A DNA stretch of 64,000 nucleotides from Agrobacterium vitis (GCF_014926405.1 NZ_JACXXJ020000005.1:873001-937000), one strand, 5' to 3'; numbered from the stretch's first letter, positions 46,223-58,225 are shown. Notes: generated by a model not told the origin, from the sequence alone. Made by a program: numbers and translations.

Positions 46223-46232
46223 GAGTTTTTAA

Positions 46233-48443
<2,211 letters not shown>

Positions 48444-48689
48444 CCTGATCCTCCCGGCTATCAGGGATTGGGTATTTACCGTGTTGGAACAGGCCCCAAA
48501 ATTGCTCGATCAGGCCTGTTGCAATGTTCCTTGTCCGGGTGCATGTCTCTCATTGCACACAGAAAAGCTGTGCCAGGGTTGCTCCCGCCGAGGGGTATCG
48601 GGAAGGGGTGCCTTGAGGTTTTGATCTGTTATGCCGACTTGTAACGCCGCCCGACGGTTTTGCGACGGCATGTTTATCGTGGGGACATT

Positions 48690-49028
48690 ATGCGTTTATT
48701 GACAGGTTTGGTGTTTGGCTTGGCCGCTATGGCTATGGCCACGACTGTTTCTGCGGCTTCCGGCAGCCATCGTTTTCTGTTCGTCAACAAGACCCAGTCG
48801 GCGATTGTCCGATTGACCTTCCGTTCTTTGGACGGCAAGGGCGGTAAAGTGGAGGTCTTGAACGGCCACAGCCTTGGCAAGGGCCAGAGCCGCGTTGTCT
48901 CTGTTCCGAACGATGGTACCTGCAAATATGGTGTGCTGGGCGAGATGGAGCAGGATTCTGGCTATTATGACTTGATGACCAAGGCCGATCTTTGCAGACT
49001 TGGCCAGTTTGTTTTCGGAGCCAAGTGA
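48690..49028 (+). CDS. Small exported protein of unknown function
   Basis: The 112-residue precursor has a signal peptide (MRLLTGLVFGLAAMAMATTVSA, then ASG). The mature domain of about 90 residues begins HRFLFVNKTQSAIVRLTFRS, suggestive of a small beta-sandwich, and contains two Cys (GTCKYG and ADLCRLG) that could form a disulfide in the periplasm. GGGGA precedes the ATG at 48690; an upstream start in the frame lacks an RBS and would bury the signal. Homologues occur in rhizobia as I recall, with no known role. A 37-bp palindrome follows the gene. Confidence 0.72.
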   Translation: MRLLTGLVFGLAAMAMATTVSAASGSHRFLFVNKTQSAIVRLTFRSLDGKGGKVEVLNGHSLGKGQSRVVSVPNDGTCKYGVLGEMEQDSGYYDLMTKADLCRLGQFVFGAK

Positions 49029-49101
49029 GCTGAGGAGCCATCTATCTCCTTGTTGGCAGCCAGATCTGGATACAAAGCCAGTTTTTGCTCTGCCAGGACA
49101 C

Positions 49102-49138
49102 AGGGTCTGTCGGGTTCACTCTGAACCGGGCAGACTCT
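49102..49138. repeat. 37-bp dispersed palindrome, copy B
   Basis: GGGTCTGTCGGGTTCA and TGAACCGGGCAGACTCT pair with few mismatches. It lies between the convergent ends of the small exported protein gene and the MarR-GNAT gene, and its last two bases are part of the latter's stop codon. Confidence 0.75.
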
Positions 49139-50078
49139 ACAACTGCGGGGCTCTGACAAATCTCTGCTCCAGCACTTCGCTTCCCCACTGATTGCCGGTG
49201 CGCTCCTCGACGCAAACAAAACCGTGGCTTTCGTACAGATGCCGCGCCGCCGTCAGGCCGCTGAACGTCCATAGATGCGTTTCTTCAAAACCTTTCTCAT
49301 CCGCAAAGGCGAGGGCGGCGGAGAGCAATTGACGCCCGACACCTCCACCGCGCATGCCGTCATCGATGATGAACCATCGCAGATGGGCTGTCCTGGCTCC
49401 CAGGTCCTCGCCATCGATTGCGATGGAGCCGACGATTTCACCCGCTCGCATGGCAAGCCAGATGGAATTTTTCGAGTTTCCCAGACGAGTGCAAAAGTCG
49501 GCGAGGCCAGTTGCGACAACGCATTCGAAATGGAGTCCGAAGCCTGCCAATCGTGCATAGTAGAGCGCATGCATTTGCGTGATACGGGCAATGAGACCCG
49601 GTCTGTAGCCTTGGGCAATTTCAATTTCGGGTGCGGTCGCGTCGCCCCGATTGGCAAGAGCCTGAACATACAGGCGAAGCCCATCAAGAACCATGAGATT
49701 TTCGTGGGGTCTCAATCGGTTCAATGCATTTGAAACCTGATGGCGCGCAAACGCATGAATGGTTTCGGTTCGCTTCTGCCCATTCTCGCTCAAGCGCAAC
49801 CGCTTGATCCGGGAATCGTCTTTATCCACCTCTTCCAACAGATCGCCCGATGAAATGAGCCTGCGGAGCATCCGGCTGACGCTTGACTTCTCAAGGCGAA
49901 GACGATGCCCGAGGTCGCGGGCGGTGATATCAGGACACGCATCGATCTCGATCAAGGCATGCACCGCCGAGGGCGGAAGATCCGTTCCAGCAAAATCTCC
50001 CCCCATAAAGCCGAGTTCACGGACCAACTGGCGTGATGAGGCTCGGATAGCTTCGACTTGTGAATGGTCTTGCATCAT
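49137..50078 (-). CDS. MarR-type regulator fused to a GNAT acetyltransferase
   Basis: The 313-residue protein joins a MarR winged-helix domain (about 1-140, with ARDLGHRLRLEKSSVSRMLRRLISSGDL as the recognition part and DDSRIKRLRLSENG as the wing) to a GNAT domain (about 150-310). The GNAT acetyl-CoA loop is MRGGGVGRQLLS, and the C-terminal ARHLYESHGF segment is present. Such bifunctional proteins are widespread but few are understood. A 15-bp perfect palindrome with TTGC/GCAA ends sits just upstream, so autoregulation is likely. The start is the first of two tandem ATGs. Confidence 0.88.
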   Translation of the reverse strand: MMQDHSQVEAIRASSRQLVRELGFMGGDFAGTDLPPSAVHALIEIDACPDITARDLGHRLRLEKSSVSRMLRRLISSGDLLEEVDKDDSRIKRLRLSENGQKRTETIHAFARHQVSNALNRLRPHENLMVLDGLRLYVQALANRGDATAPEIEIAQGYRPGLIARITQMHALYYARLAGFGLHFECVVATGLADFCTRLGNSKNSIWLAMRAGEIVGSIAIDGEDLGARTAHLRWFIIDDGMRGGGVGRQLLSAALAFADEKGFEETHLWTFSGLTAARHLYESHGFVCVEERTGNQWGSEVLEQRFVRAPQL

Positions 50079-50093
50079 ACCAGTTCCATATTG

Positions 50094-50108
50094 GTTGCAT
50101 GATGCAAC
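50094..50108. promoter_or_regulatory. Palindromic operator upstream of the MarR-GNAT gene
   Basis: GTTGCAT-G-ATGCAAC is a perfect 15-bp palindrome with the TTGC/GCAA ends common to MarR-family operators. It lies 16-30 bases before the ATG, where bound regulator would block transcription or translation start. No second copy was noticed nearby. Confidence 0.6.
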
Positions 50109-50221
50109 TTTATTGGCATGTGCTGTTTGCCGCAAGCGATTTCGTTTTGGAGGTAAGGTTGCGGGAACAAGGAAGCGTTATTTGACAGCCGCCGGTAACT
50201 CCGTCCCCGGCGGCGATCGTT

Positions 50222-52072
50222 TTATTGGAAGCAGGCGCAATCACTGTATTTGGCCGGGTCCATGGTCCGGGCGATGGCGTTGACGGCGCAATAGGCTGAC
50301 GTGACGGAGCCTTCCTGCCAGCCGGGCAGGTAGCTCCAAGTATCGCCCGCGCAGAAGAAGCGGCCGTTCTTCTCGAAGGTGGTGATCTGTTGATAGGCTT
50401 TTTCGTCTGTCGTCGCCGTATCGGAAGCCCAGCCGCCGACCTGGTGTGGCATATATTGCCAGGCAATGGAGACGCCGCGATAGACCTGGTCGGTCTTTCC
50501 CGGATGCAGCAGGCCAAGCCCCTGGCGGGCGGTTTCGACGCGCTGGGTATTGTTCAGTTTTGCGTAGTCTACCGCCAGCGGTCCACGGTTATAGGCACCG
50601 GTCAGCACGCCGGTATGGGCGGTGAAATCCTCGGAAGGATACCAGATCTGGCCGATAATATCCGTTGTCCAGGAAATACCGCCATAGATCTCACTGTCGG
50701 TTTCCCAGAAACGATCCTTGCCCTGCCAGCCGACCTTGATAGCGGGCGTCCAGAGATTGGGGGTCTTATCATTCCAGTTTCCGGTCTTGGAAAAAGCTTC
50801 GAGGCCTTTGCGGAAGTCGGGCGGGACCGGGTAATCGCCAATGATGGTGTTGAGCAGGGAAGGCGCCATGGTGGAAATGCAGAAATCGAACTGCGCCTGT
50901 TCTGCTTTCCGGCCAGCCGTTTCATAGGTCACGACCACTTTTTCCCCAGCGGAGGCGATCTTCGACGCTTTGGTCTTGAGCAGCACCAGATGGCCAACTT
51001 TGGGGTGCCGAGGTTTGCTGCCCTTTTTCCATAGGGCCGTGGTCGGAACATCCTGAAGCAGCAATTGCTGCCAGATCCGGTCCATGCCGCCAACCGGCTG
51101 CATCAAGGTTGGCTGCCAATCCGTGTTGAAACTGTTGAACAGGAAGGAGCCGGGCGTCAATTCCGGATTGGCCGTGGGGTCGCCAACGAAGCCCGAATCG
51201 AGGATTTTTTCGAGCCCGATGGCATTCCGCGTCTTTGGCGCATCGCGCCAGCCGCCGGGCAGATGGCTGAAGCCGAGCCGGGTCGTTGTCTGGATCTCGC
51301 CGGTGCCTGTCAGGTCGCCGAAAACCCGGTAGAGATCCTTGAGCTTATCGCGGGTCACGGCATTGGTCTCGCCCTGCAAAAGCACGCCTTCTTTCGTCAC
51401 CTTGTACATCATCGCCGCCATTTCACTATAGAGGCTGAATGTGACCTGGGCGAAGGATACCGGCGCACCGTTGTTGAAATCTTTGCTTTGCATCAGGTTG
51501 GACATCGACTGGAAGAAGTAAGGCTCCAGCGACACGCCGATTTCCTGGCATAGCGCGATAAGATTGACATGGTTTGAGGGAATGCGGCCCGGACCTGCAT
51601 TCAGGTATAGCTCGACAGGGTTGCCAGCATATTTTTTCGCGGCCCAGGCGTCGTCCATGAACTGGCAGATTTGCAGGTCAGGTGCCGGGCTGTCCGCTGT
51701 CTCCTGATAGCGGTCCACATACATCTCGGAAAATTCCTGGGTGCCAGGATAGTTCTTGAACCACCAGCTCTTGTAGTGCTCGTTCGTCGGCCGAACGGTC
51801 AGGCTGCGGCCGCCATAGCGGTTGTCGGCCTCGAAGACCTGAACGGAAAAGCCGCTTCGGGCCAGCGTCAAGGCAGCCGTTAACCCGGCAACACCGGCAC
51901 CGAGGATGGCGACGCTTTTGCCTTTGCCGAAACCGGTCGGCAGATTGGGCTTGCTGGTCCGGTAGGCAGCTTGGGCAGTGCTGAAACCGGTGATGAGAGA
52001 CGGAGCCGCAAAAGAACCGGCCAGGGCTGTCATGCCGCGCAGCAGCGTGCGGCGGGAAATCGAGTAAGACAT
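50222..52072 (-). CDS. Tat-exported flavin monoamine oxidase family protein
   Basis: The 616-residue protein starts with a twin-arginine signal (SRRTLLRG at about 6-13, cleavage after about residue 36, AQA-AY). The FAD Rossmann motif VAILGAGVAGLTAALTLA follows (about 54-71), with EADNRYGGRSLTVRP after it and the closing CAGDTWSYLPGWQEGSV that binds the flavin near the C-terminus. It should oxidise an amine or amino acid in the periplasm, giving an aldehyde or keto acid, ammonia and hydrogen peroxide. The ATG at 52072 has AGGA five bases upstream; the open extension of 30 codons lacks a signal at its front. No partner gene is evident. Confidence 0.9.
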   Translation of the reverse strand: MSYSISRRTLLRGMTALAGSFAAPSLITGFSTAQAAYRTSKPNLPTGFGKGKSVAILGAGVAGLTAALTLARSGFSVQVFEADNRYGGRSLTVRPTNEHYKSWWFKNYPGTQEFSEMYVDRYQETADSPAPDLQICQFMDDAWAAKKYAGNPVELYLNAGPGRIPSNHVNLIALCQEIGVSLEPYFFQSMSNLMQSKDFNNGAPVSFAQVTFSLYSEMAAMMYKVTKEGVLLQGETNAVTRDKLKDLYRVFGDLTGTGEIQTTTRLGFSHLPGGWRDAPKTRNAIGLEKILDSGFVGDPTANPELTPGSFLFNSFNTDWQPTLMQPVGGMDRIWQQLLLQDVPTTALWKKGSKPRHPKVGHLVLLKTKASKIASAGEKVVVTYETAGRKAEQAQFDFCISTMAPSLLNTIIGDYPVPPDFRKGLEAFSKTGNWNDKTPNLWTPAIKVGWQGKDRFWETDSEIYGGISWTTDIIGQIWYPSEDFTAHTGVLTGAYNRGPLAVDYAKLNNTQRVETARQGLGLLHPGKTDQVYRGVSIAWQYMPHQVGGWASDTATTDEKAYQQITTFEKNGRFFCAGDTWSYLPGWQEGSVTSAYCAVNAIARTMDPAKYSDCACFQ

Positions 52073-52431
52073 CGCAATCCTGTCATTGAAGAGAGGGTGG
52101 CGAGCGGCCGGGAACGTCATGATCAAGGTCGGCTCGATCGGAAAAAGAGCCCCTTCCTTCATGGAAAGGAGAATGAGATTTTCTGTGAAATTTCGAGGGT
52201 TTTCCTGCGCTCTGCGTTAAGCAGGCAGCACAAATTTGCAACCTTCGGGCGCAATCATGAAGTTTCTAAAATTCCCCGTCAACTCTTGATGGACGGAAAG
52301 GATAAACTATTTTTGGTTGTAATATCTGATCTCGCACTTGGCGCGGTTTTGAAAAAACAAGCCTTCAACGCAGCAGCCCGGAAATCAGGTGTGATTTCCG
52401 GGCTGCTGATCTATCAAAATGGCGGGTATAA
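52073..52431. other. Intergenic region between the helicase end and the amine oxidase start
   Basis: This 359-base gap contains a perfect 17-bp hairpin (52371-52408) just after the helicase stop and the promoter region of the amine oxidase. No gene is supported. Confidence 0.65.
52371..52408 (-). terminator. Perfect 17-bp hairpin after the RNA helicase gene
   Basis: CAGCAGCCCGGAAATCA and its exact complement enclose a four-base loop, 23 bases past the leftward stop of the helicase. Only a distant T-run (GTTTTTTC, about 20 bases on) follows, so this may be an atypical terminator. Confidence 0.65.
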
Positions 52432-54486
52432 TCAGCCTTTCGGCTTGAAGCTTTTCTTGGCGCCGCCAGCCGGTCCTTCGAACTTGCCCTTTGGCTTTCC
52501 TGCATAAGCGGGCTTGTCGCCCTTGCCTGCATAAGCGGGCTTATCGCTCTTGCCCGCATAAGCTGGCTTGTCACCTCTGGGCTTGCCCGACCAATCGGCC
52601 TTGGGCTTGTCCCAGCTGCGGCTGTCGCCAGCGGCATTTGATTTTTTCTTGAAGGAAGACGCAGGCTTGGGGTTGCCCCAGACATCGTCATCAGCCTTGG
52701 CCAGGTCGTCCTTGTAGGGGCGGCGCTCGGTGGCTTCGGCCTTGGCGGCGTATGGCTTCTTGTCGCCTTGGGCAGCGCGGGGCTTGCGCTCGGCAAAGTC
52801 GCTATCATCGCGTGGCGGGCGGGCCGCACGTTCCTTTGGCGGCGCGTTGAAATCCGGCATGCCGGGCAATTGCTTGACGATAATGCCGCGTTCCAGAGTC
52901 TTGTTGGGGCCAAGAGCCGTCAAGAACTGGTCGAGATTGGCCTGGGCAATCTCCACGAAGGTTTCTTCCGGCTGCATCTTGATCGCGCCGATTTCGTTCT
53001 TGGTGATATTGCCGTTGCGGCACAGCATCGGGATCAGCCAGCGCGGCTCGGCGCTCTGGCGGCGGCCGACCGACAGCGAGAACCAGACGCTGGGGCCAAA
53101 CTCGCTGCGCGGACGCGGCGGGGTGTTCGGCTCATAGGTGTCATTCTCGCGGCGCGGACGTTCCGCCTGGATCTTGACCTCCATAAGGTCTTCGGGGGCA
53201 GAGCGGGTGCTGCGATAGGCGCGCAGATAGGCAGCCGTGATCTTGTCGGCACCGTGGGCTTCCAGCAGCCGGGCGATGGTGGCGGCTTCTTCCTCGCTGA
53301 TGGCTTCGCTGAACACCGGATCGGCCAGCAGGCGCTCATCGTCGCGGGCAATCACTTCATCGGCGGAAGGTGGCTTGACCCAGGCAGCCTGGACATTGGC
53401 GCCGCCCAAAATACGTTCGGCCTTGCGGCGCTGGCTCATCGGTACGATCAGCGCCGAAACGCCCTTGTTGCCAGCGCGGCCTGTGCGGCCTGAGCGGTGC
53501 AGCAAGGTTTCGGAATTGGTCGGTAGATCGGCATGGATGACGAGTTCCAGGCCCGGCAAGTCGATGCCACGGGCCGCAACGTCTGTCGCGACGCACACAC
53601 GGGCGCGGCCATCGCGCATGGCTTGCAGCGCATGGGTGCGCTCGCTCTGCGAAAGTTCGCCTGACAGGGCCACGACGGAAAAGCCGCGATTGTGCAGGCG
53701 GGCGGTCAGATGGTTGACATTGGCGCGGGTGGAACAGAACACGATGGCGTTGCGGGCTTCATAAAAGCGCAGCGCGTTGATGATCGCGTTTTCCTTGTCG
53801 GCAGGCACGGTCAGCATGGCGCGATATTCGATATCGATATGCTGCTTCTGTTCGGAAACCGTCTCGATCCGCTTGGCATCGCGCTGATAGCTGCGGGCCA
53901 AATCGGCGATAGAGCGCGGCACGGTGGCCGAGAACATCAGGGTGCGGCGCTCGTCCGGCGATTCCTTCAGGATGAATTCCAGATCCTCGCGGAAGCCGAG
54001 ATCCAACATTTCGTCAGCCTCGTCCATCACCACGGCGCGCAGGCCGGAGAGGTCGAGCGCCCGGCGGGTAATGTGGTCGCGCAACCGGCCCGGCGTGCCG
54101 ACGATGATATGGGCTCCACGCTCCAGCGCCCGGCGCTCGTTGAGAATGTCCATGCCGCCAACACAGGTGGCGAAAATCGCGCCGGTGTTTTCATAAAGCC
54201 ATTCCAGCTCGCGCTGCACCTGCAAGGCCAGCTCGCGGGTAGGGGCAATGCACAGCGCCAAAGGCTTGACGGCCCGGCCAAAACGGTTCTCACCGCCCAG
54301 CAGGGTCGGTGCCAGCGCCAGGCCGAAAGCCACTGTCTTGCCGGAGCCTGTCTGGGCCGAAACCAGCGCATCCCGGCCTTCAAGATCGGTATCGATCATT
54401 GCTTGCTGAACGGGGGTGAGGGTGGCGTAGCCACGTTTGCGCAAGGCCTCGGCAATCGCCGGGACGATGCCGTCATAATCGGTCAT
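52432..54486 (-). CDS. DEAD-box RNA helicase, DbpA-like C-terminal domain
   Basis: The 684-residue protein has the Q motif (RGYATLTPVQQAMI, about 18-31), motif I SAQTGSGKT, motif II DEAD, motif III SAT and motif VI HRSGRTGRAG. A DbpA-type RNA-binding fold (about 480-555) comes after the helicase core. The final 130 residues are basic, low complexity and contain tandem GDKPAYAGK units. Such enzymes help ribosome assembly and RNA decay, often at low temperature. The start was taken at the second Met (54486), nine bases after GAGAG; a Met three codons earlier is possible. A basic linker near 415-440 is typical. Confidence 0.93.
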   Translation of the reverse strand: MTDYDGIVPAIAEALRKRGYATLTPVQQAMIDTDLEGRDALVSAQTGSGKTVAFGLALAPTLLGGENRFGRAVKPLALCIAPTRELALQVQRELEWLYENTGAIFATCVGGMDILNERRALERGAHIIVGTPGRLRDHITRRALDLSGLRAVVMDEADEMLDLGFREDLEFILKESPDERRTLMFSATVPRSIADLARSYQRDAKRIETVSEQKQHIDIEYRAMLTVPADKENAIINALRFYEARNAIVFCSTRANVNHLTARLHNRGFSVVALSGELSQSERTHALQAMRDGRARVCVATDVAARGIDLPGLELVIHADLPTNSETLLHRSGRTGRAGNKGVSALIVPMSQRRKAERILGGANVQAAWVKPPSADEVIARDDERLLADPVFSEAISEEEAATIARLLEAHGADKITAAYLRAYRSTRSAPEDLMEVKIQAERPRRENDTYEPNTPPRPRSEFGPSVWFSLSVGRRQSAEPRWLIPMLCRNGNITKNEIGAIKMQPEETFVEIAQANLDQFLTALGPNKTLERGIIVKQLPGMPDFNAPPKERAARPPRDDSDFAERKPRAAQGDKKPYAAKAEATERRPYKDDLAKADDDVWGNPKPASSFKKKSNAAGDSRSWDKPKADWSGKPRGDKPAYAGKSDKPAYAGKGDKPAYAGKPKGKFEGPAGGAKKSFKPKG

Positions 54487-54660
54487 GGGGGTCATCTCTC
54501 GAAATGTCTGTCTTCAGGTCGCGCAAAAAGCACGACGCCCGCCGATTGCGGGCATGTTTGGGCTGTTCCTACCCTCCAAACCACGGAAAGTACAGGGGGA
54601 CGGTGGAAAAAGGGGTGAAATGGTGAAGAGGGGTGGGCGCGGCCCCCGTCACCTGCTCGT

Positions 54661-55248
54661 TTAAACCCGCACTCGCGCCATGGCATAGGCATCGACAAAG
54701 GCGCCAGCCCGGAAGGCAAAGGCGCGGTGGGTGCCTTCACGGATGAAGCCGAGGCGTTCGTAAAGGGCGATGGCGGCGGCATTGTCTGTAAAGACCGTCA
54801 GCTCCAGGCGACGAATGTTCAGCCAGTCCTCGGCAATCGCCACCAGCTCGCTCACCAGCGCCCGGCCAATGCCGCGCCCCTGATAGGCATCGTGAACGCC
54901 GATGCCGAGACTGGCCGTGTGGCTGCGGCGACCGATGCCCTGCATGAAGCCTGCATTGCCAACCACGATATCATCCATCACCGCGACCAGCGATACACCG
55001 TTCGCTTGGCAGTTTTCGATATATTTGCGGACATCCTGTTCCGCCGGATAAGGCAGGCGCAGCGTACCGGCGCGCACGCCGGGCAGGCTTTGCAGGGCGG
55101 CAATGCCAGCGGCATCATCAGGGGATTGGGCACGAATAAGCAGCCCATCCGTCCAGCTTGCATTTGCTGCCACAGGGACGTGTGTGGCCAGAGGGGCATT
55201 TGCAGCAACGGGTGAGGCGGGTGGTGCGAGAGAGGAATTGTCCGGCAC
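54661..55248 (-). CDS. GNAT family N-acetyltransferase
   Basis: The 195-residue protein has an Ala/Pro/Val-rich N-terminus of about 30 residues followed by a GNAT domain (about 35-190). The acetyl-CoA loop is AYQGRGIGRALVSEL, and the LTVFTDNAAAIALYERLGF segment has the usual Asn and Tyr. It resembles acetyltransferases acting on amines or antibiotics, with unknown substrate. The start is a GTG at 55248, seven bases after GGAG. A TTG at 55290 in the same frame has a weaker site. A perfect palindrome lies about 85 bases upstream. Confidence 0.85.
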   Translation of the reverse strand: MPDNSSLAPPASPVAANAPLATHVPVAANASWTDGLLIRAQSPDDAAGIAALQSLPGVRAGTLRLPYPAEQDVRKYIENCQANGVSLVAVMDDIVVGNAGFMQGIGRRSHTASLGIGVHDAYQGRGIGRALVSELVAIAEDWLNIRRLELTVFTDNAAAIALYERLGFIREGTHRAFAFRAGAFVDAYAMARVRV

Positions 55249-55646
55249 GGCTGATCTCCAGGTGAGGCGAGGGAGCAGCGGTGCTTTCAAAACCCTGCTC
55301 TACTCGGCAGGGTTTGTGGGATGATCGCTTTTACATCGTGACGATGTGACGACGGTCCCACGTTCCCTGCGGAACGGTGGTGAGGACGGTCATCAGATGG
55401 GTCGAGCGATTTGCGATCATGTGATGAATTGTCCCGCACGACATGACGTATGTCAAGACATCCGGAGGCATTGATACGAAAAGGCGTTTTTCTCTTCGAT
55501 CTACAATTTAAACTGCACATTTATTAGCAATATTTAAACAACTATCCTCGAAAACCAACGGTTATATTAGCGTTCGTATTCGCTCAATCATCTCGATTGC
55601 ACAGACGGCAAATGCCCTCGCTTGGCTATTGATGGAGTAAGACAGC
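55249..55646. other. Intergenic region between the divergent GNAT and chemoreceptor genes
   Basis: This 398-base gap holds the promoters of both genes and the palindrome at 55333-55347. The right third (about 55490-55560) is AT-rich. No gene is supported. Confidence 0.6.
55333..55347. promoter_or_regulatory. 15-bp palindrome upstream of the GNAT gene
   Basis: ACATCGT-G-ACGATGT is a perfect palindrome in the divergent gap. It may be an operator, but no regulator is known to match it. Confidence 0.35.
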
Positions 55647-57476
55647 ATGGCACGATTGAGCCTTTCCCGCAGCCTTGCGCTTTTCGGAGCCAGCCTGTTT
55701 CTCGGGCTTTTACTGTCCAGTGGCATTATGTTTTATGCTTTGGTGACACTGAAGGTGAATGGGCCGGTCTATGAGCGGATTGTGTATGCCAAGGACATGA
55801 TCGCCGATATCCTGCCGCCGCCGCTTTTCGTCATCGAGGCCTATGTGGCGGCAGTGGATGCAGGCGCCGAGCCGCAAAGGCTTCAGGCCAATGCCGAGGA
55901 GCTGGCGCGGCTGCGGGTAAGCTTTGACACGCGTATTGCGTTCTGGCACGGCGTGACGCTGCCGAAGGCACTGGACACTCTGCTGCGCAATGAGGTGGAA
56001 CCCGCGAGCGCCATCTTTTGGCGGGAAGTGGAAACAGTTCTGCTTCCGGCCTTGAAAGCGGATCGCGCTGCCGATGCCGGGCAAAGTCTGGTCAAGCTGC
56101 GTACGCTGTTTCTGGCGCAAAAGGCCGCGGTAGAAAAGCTGGTGCAGGCCTCCAATGAAGATTTGCAGACCGTGGAACACGATGCAGCGTCGAAATCCAT
56201 GACCTGGCAGGTGCTTGCCGGCACGGCGACGGCGGTTTCCATCCTCGTTCTCTGCGTCGGCCTCTATGCTTTCCGCCGCTCCGCCATCGGGCCGATGCAG
56301 GACTTCCAGCGGTTCATGACAGTGCTTGCGGAGGGGAATTTCGATCTGACCGTGCCGTTCCTGAACCGGCATGACGAAGTCGGAAAAATGGCGAGAGCCG
56401 GTGCCGTGCTGCGCGAAGCCGCCATCGAGCGGCGGCGGATGCGCGAAGCCGAACGGATGCGCGCCGAAGCCGACCTGCAGCAGGGGACGGAGCGATTGGC
56501 AGAGCAGGCTGTGCAGGCTGCGGCGCTCAAGCATGTCGTAGACGATCTCGGCGCGGCGTTGGAGCGGCTGGCGCAATTCGATCTGCGCATGACGCTCGAT
56601 CATCCTTTTGCCGATGATTTCGAACCGCTCCGGGTCAATCTCAACAAGTCTCTCGGACTGTTCCAGGCGACCGTCGCGGATATCCTGGGCAAGGTGGAAT
56701 ATGTGAAAGCTAACTCCGCTGATCTCTACAACCAGGTATCCTCGATTGCCGAGAGAACCGAAAGCCAGTCTGTGGCTCTGAAGCAAGCCGCTGCGGCGAT
56801 CAGCCAGATCAGCGGCAATGTCGATGTCAATTCGTCGCGGAGTGCCGAAACGAAAGGCCAGACGATTGAGGTGCGTGGTGCCGTGGAACGTTCGTCCACC
56901 GTGGTGCAGCAGGCGGTGGCGGCTATGTCCCGGATCGAGGATGCTTCCGGCAAGATTGCCTCAATCACCGGTGTTATCGATGAAATCGCCTTTCAGACCA
57001 ATCTGCTGGCCTTGAATGCCGGCGTGGAAGCAGCCCGGGCCGGAGAAGCGGGCAAGGGCTTTGCCGTTGTGGCGCAAGAGGTCCGCGATCTGGCGCAGCG
57101 CTCTGCCAATGCCGCCAAGGAAATTGACGCCTTGATATCGACCTCCAGCGCGGAGGTTACGCAGGGTGTCGAACTGGTTCGGCGGACCGGGCAATCCTTA
57201 AGCGAAATCCAGAACCGGATCACGGGGATCGCTGTCGGCATTGAGGCGATAGCCGATAGTTCCGCATCACAATCCGCCAGCCTCAAGGACATGACCGACA
57301 TGGTCCGGCAAATGGACCAGATGACCCATGAAAATGCAGATCTGGCCAATGCCTGTAGCGGCACAGCCCACACGATGAGCGACAGTGCCGAAGGGTTGAA
57401 AAAGCTCGTCGACCGCTTTCTTCTGGCCGACAGGCAAGGCGGGGTCACGACGGGGCGGCGTGATCGGGCGGCCTGA
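55647..57476 (+). CDS. Methyl-accepting chemotaxis protein
   Basis: The 609-residue receptor has two membrane spans (about 11-33 and 188-209) around a helical periplasmic sensor of about 155 residues. A HAMP domain (about 210-262) and a signalling domain follow, with the conserved hairpin tip [20 protein letters not shown] at 446-465. It controls CheA through CheW. The ligand is unknown. It lacks a C-terminal CheR/CheB pentapeptide, ending GRRDRAA, unlike the second receptor at the right end of the window. It stands alone, with no che genes next to it. Confidence 0.93.
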   Translation: MARLSLSRSLALFGASLFLGLLLSSGIMFYALVTLKVNGPVYERIVYAKDMIADILPPPLFVIEAYVAAVDAGAEPQRLQANAEELARLRVSFDTRIAFWHGVTLPKALDTLLRNEVEPASAIFWREVETVLLPALKADRAADAGQSLVKLRTLFLAQKAAVEKLVQASNEDLQTVEHDAASKSMTWQVLAGTATAVSILVLCVGLYAFRRSAIGPMQDFQRFMTVLAEGNFDLTVPFLNRHDEVGKMARAGAVLREAAIERRRMREAERMRAEADLQQGTERLAEQAVQAAALKHVVDDLGAALERLAQFDLRMTLDHPFADDFEPLRVNLNKSLGLFQATVADILGKVEYVKANSADLYNQVSSIAERTESQSVALKQAAAAISQISGNVDVNSSRSAETKGQTIEVRGAVERSSTVVQQAVAAMSRIEDASGKIASITGVIDEIAFQTNLLALNAGVEAARAGEAGKGFAVVAQEVRDLAQRSANAAKEIDALISTSSAEVTQGVELVRRTGQSLSEIQNRITGIAVGIEAIADSSASQSASLKDMTDMVRQMDQMTHENADLANACSGTAHTMSDSAEGLKKLVDRFLLADRQGGVTTGRRDRAA

Positions 57477-57531
57477 TAGGCATTCCGCTCGCTCTGTTGT
57501 CCCATCCTTGACTCTTGCGTGTCAGCTCGGA

Positions 57532-58173
57532 TCAGGAACCGGACACGGCGCGTCTCGTCACATGTCGCAGCCATTCCTGCATCAAGGCCAGATCCCGTTC
57601 CTGCGGGTCCCAGCCATGTCCGCAGGGCAGAAGATGATAGGAGGTCTGTGCACCGGCTGCCATGAGTTGCGACGCGAGGATTGCTCCGTCCTGCGGGGTG
57701 CGACGGCTGTCGGTTTCGCCTGATATGACCAGCACCGGACAGGTCACGGACCGAGGAAAGGGTGAAGCCGGAGCCGGTGATAAGCCCCGCAGCAGGATGG
57801 CGCCCTCGATCAAATCCGGAAAATCGCGAAGAACGGCTGCGGAGAGAATTGCGCCGTTCGAATATCCGATCAGGACAGGCTTTCGCTCAGTGAACCGTTG
57901 CGTCAGGCTTTCGAGCAGCAAGCTGATTTCGCTGGCGGAGCGTGCCAGGTCGGCCAGATCCAACGTTCTATCTGGATTGCGCCGGAAAAATGCGTATTTG
58001 CCTTCCCAGATGATATTGCCGCGCACACGGACGATGGGCGAACCGGGGCCGATGCGTGCCGGAATGTCTCCCCAGCATGTTTCATCCTGGCCGCTGCCAT
58101 GCAACATGACGATTGGGCTGCCGGTTTCATCCGGTCCGTCTATTTCGCAGTGGAATCCGGAGATTTTCGACAT
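57532..58173 (-). CDS. Alpha/beta hydrolase, phospholipase/carboxylesterase-like
   Basis: The 213-residue protein has the alpha/beta hydrolase order: oxyanion strand VMLHGSGQDETCW (about 22-34), nucleophile elbow GYSNGA (about 103-108), acidic residue in LVISGETDSRRTP and catalytic His in LLPCGHGWDP. This is close to small carboxylesterases and YpfH-like hydrolases. The substrate is unknown. It is convergent with the chemoreceptor gene and divergent from the exonuclease gene, so it is likely transcribed alone. Confidence 0.86.
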   Translation of the reverse strand: MSKISGFHCEIDGPDETGSPIVMLHGSGQDETCWGDIPARIGPGSPIVRVRGNIIWEGKYAFFRRNPDRTLDLADLARSASEISLLLESLTQRFTERKPVLIGYSNGAILSAAVLRDFPDLIEGAILLRGLSPAPASPFPRSVTCPVLVISGETDSRRTPQDGAILASQLMAAGAQTSYHLLPCGHGWDPQERDLALMQEWLRHVTRRAVSGS

Positions 58174-58225
58174 GTCCGTCCCTCCTCACATTGCTCGAAT
58201 CGCTCTCGCACCATAAAGGGGATCG

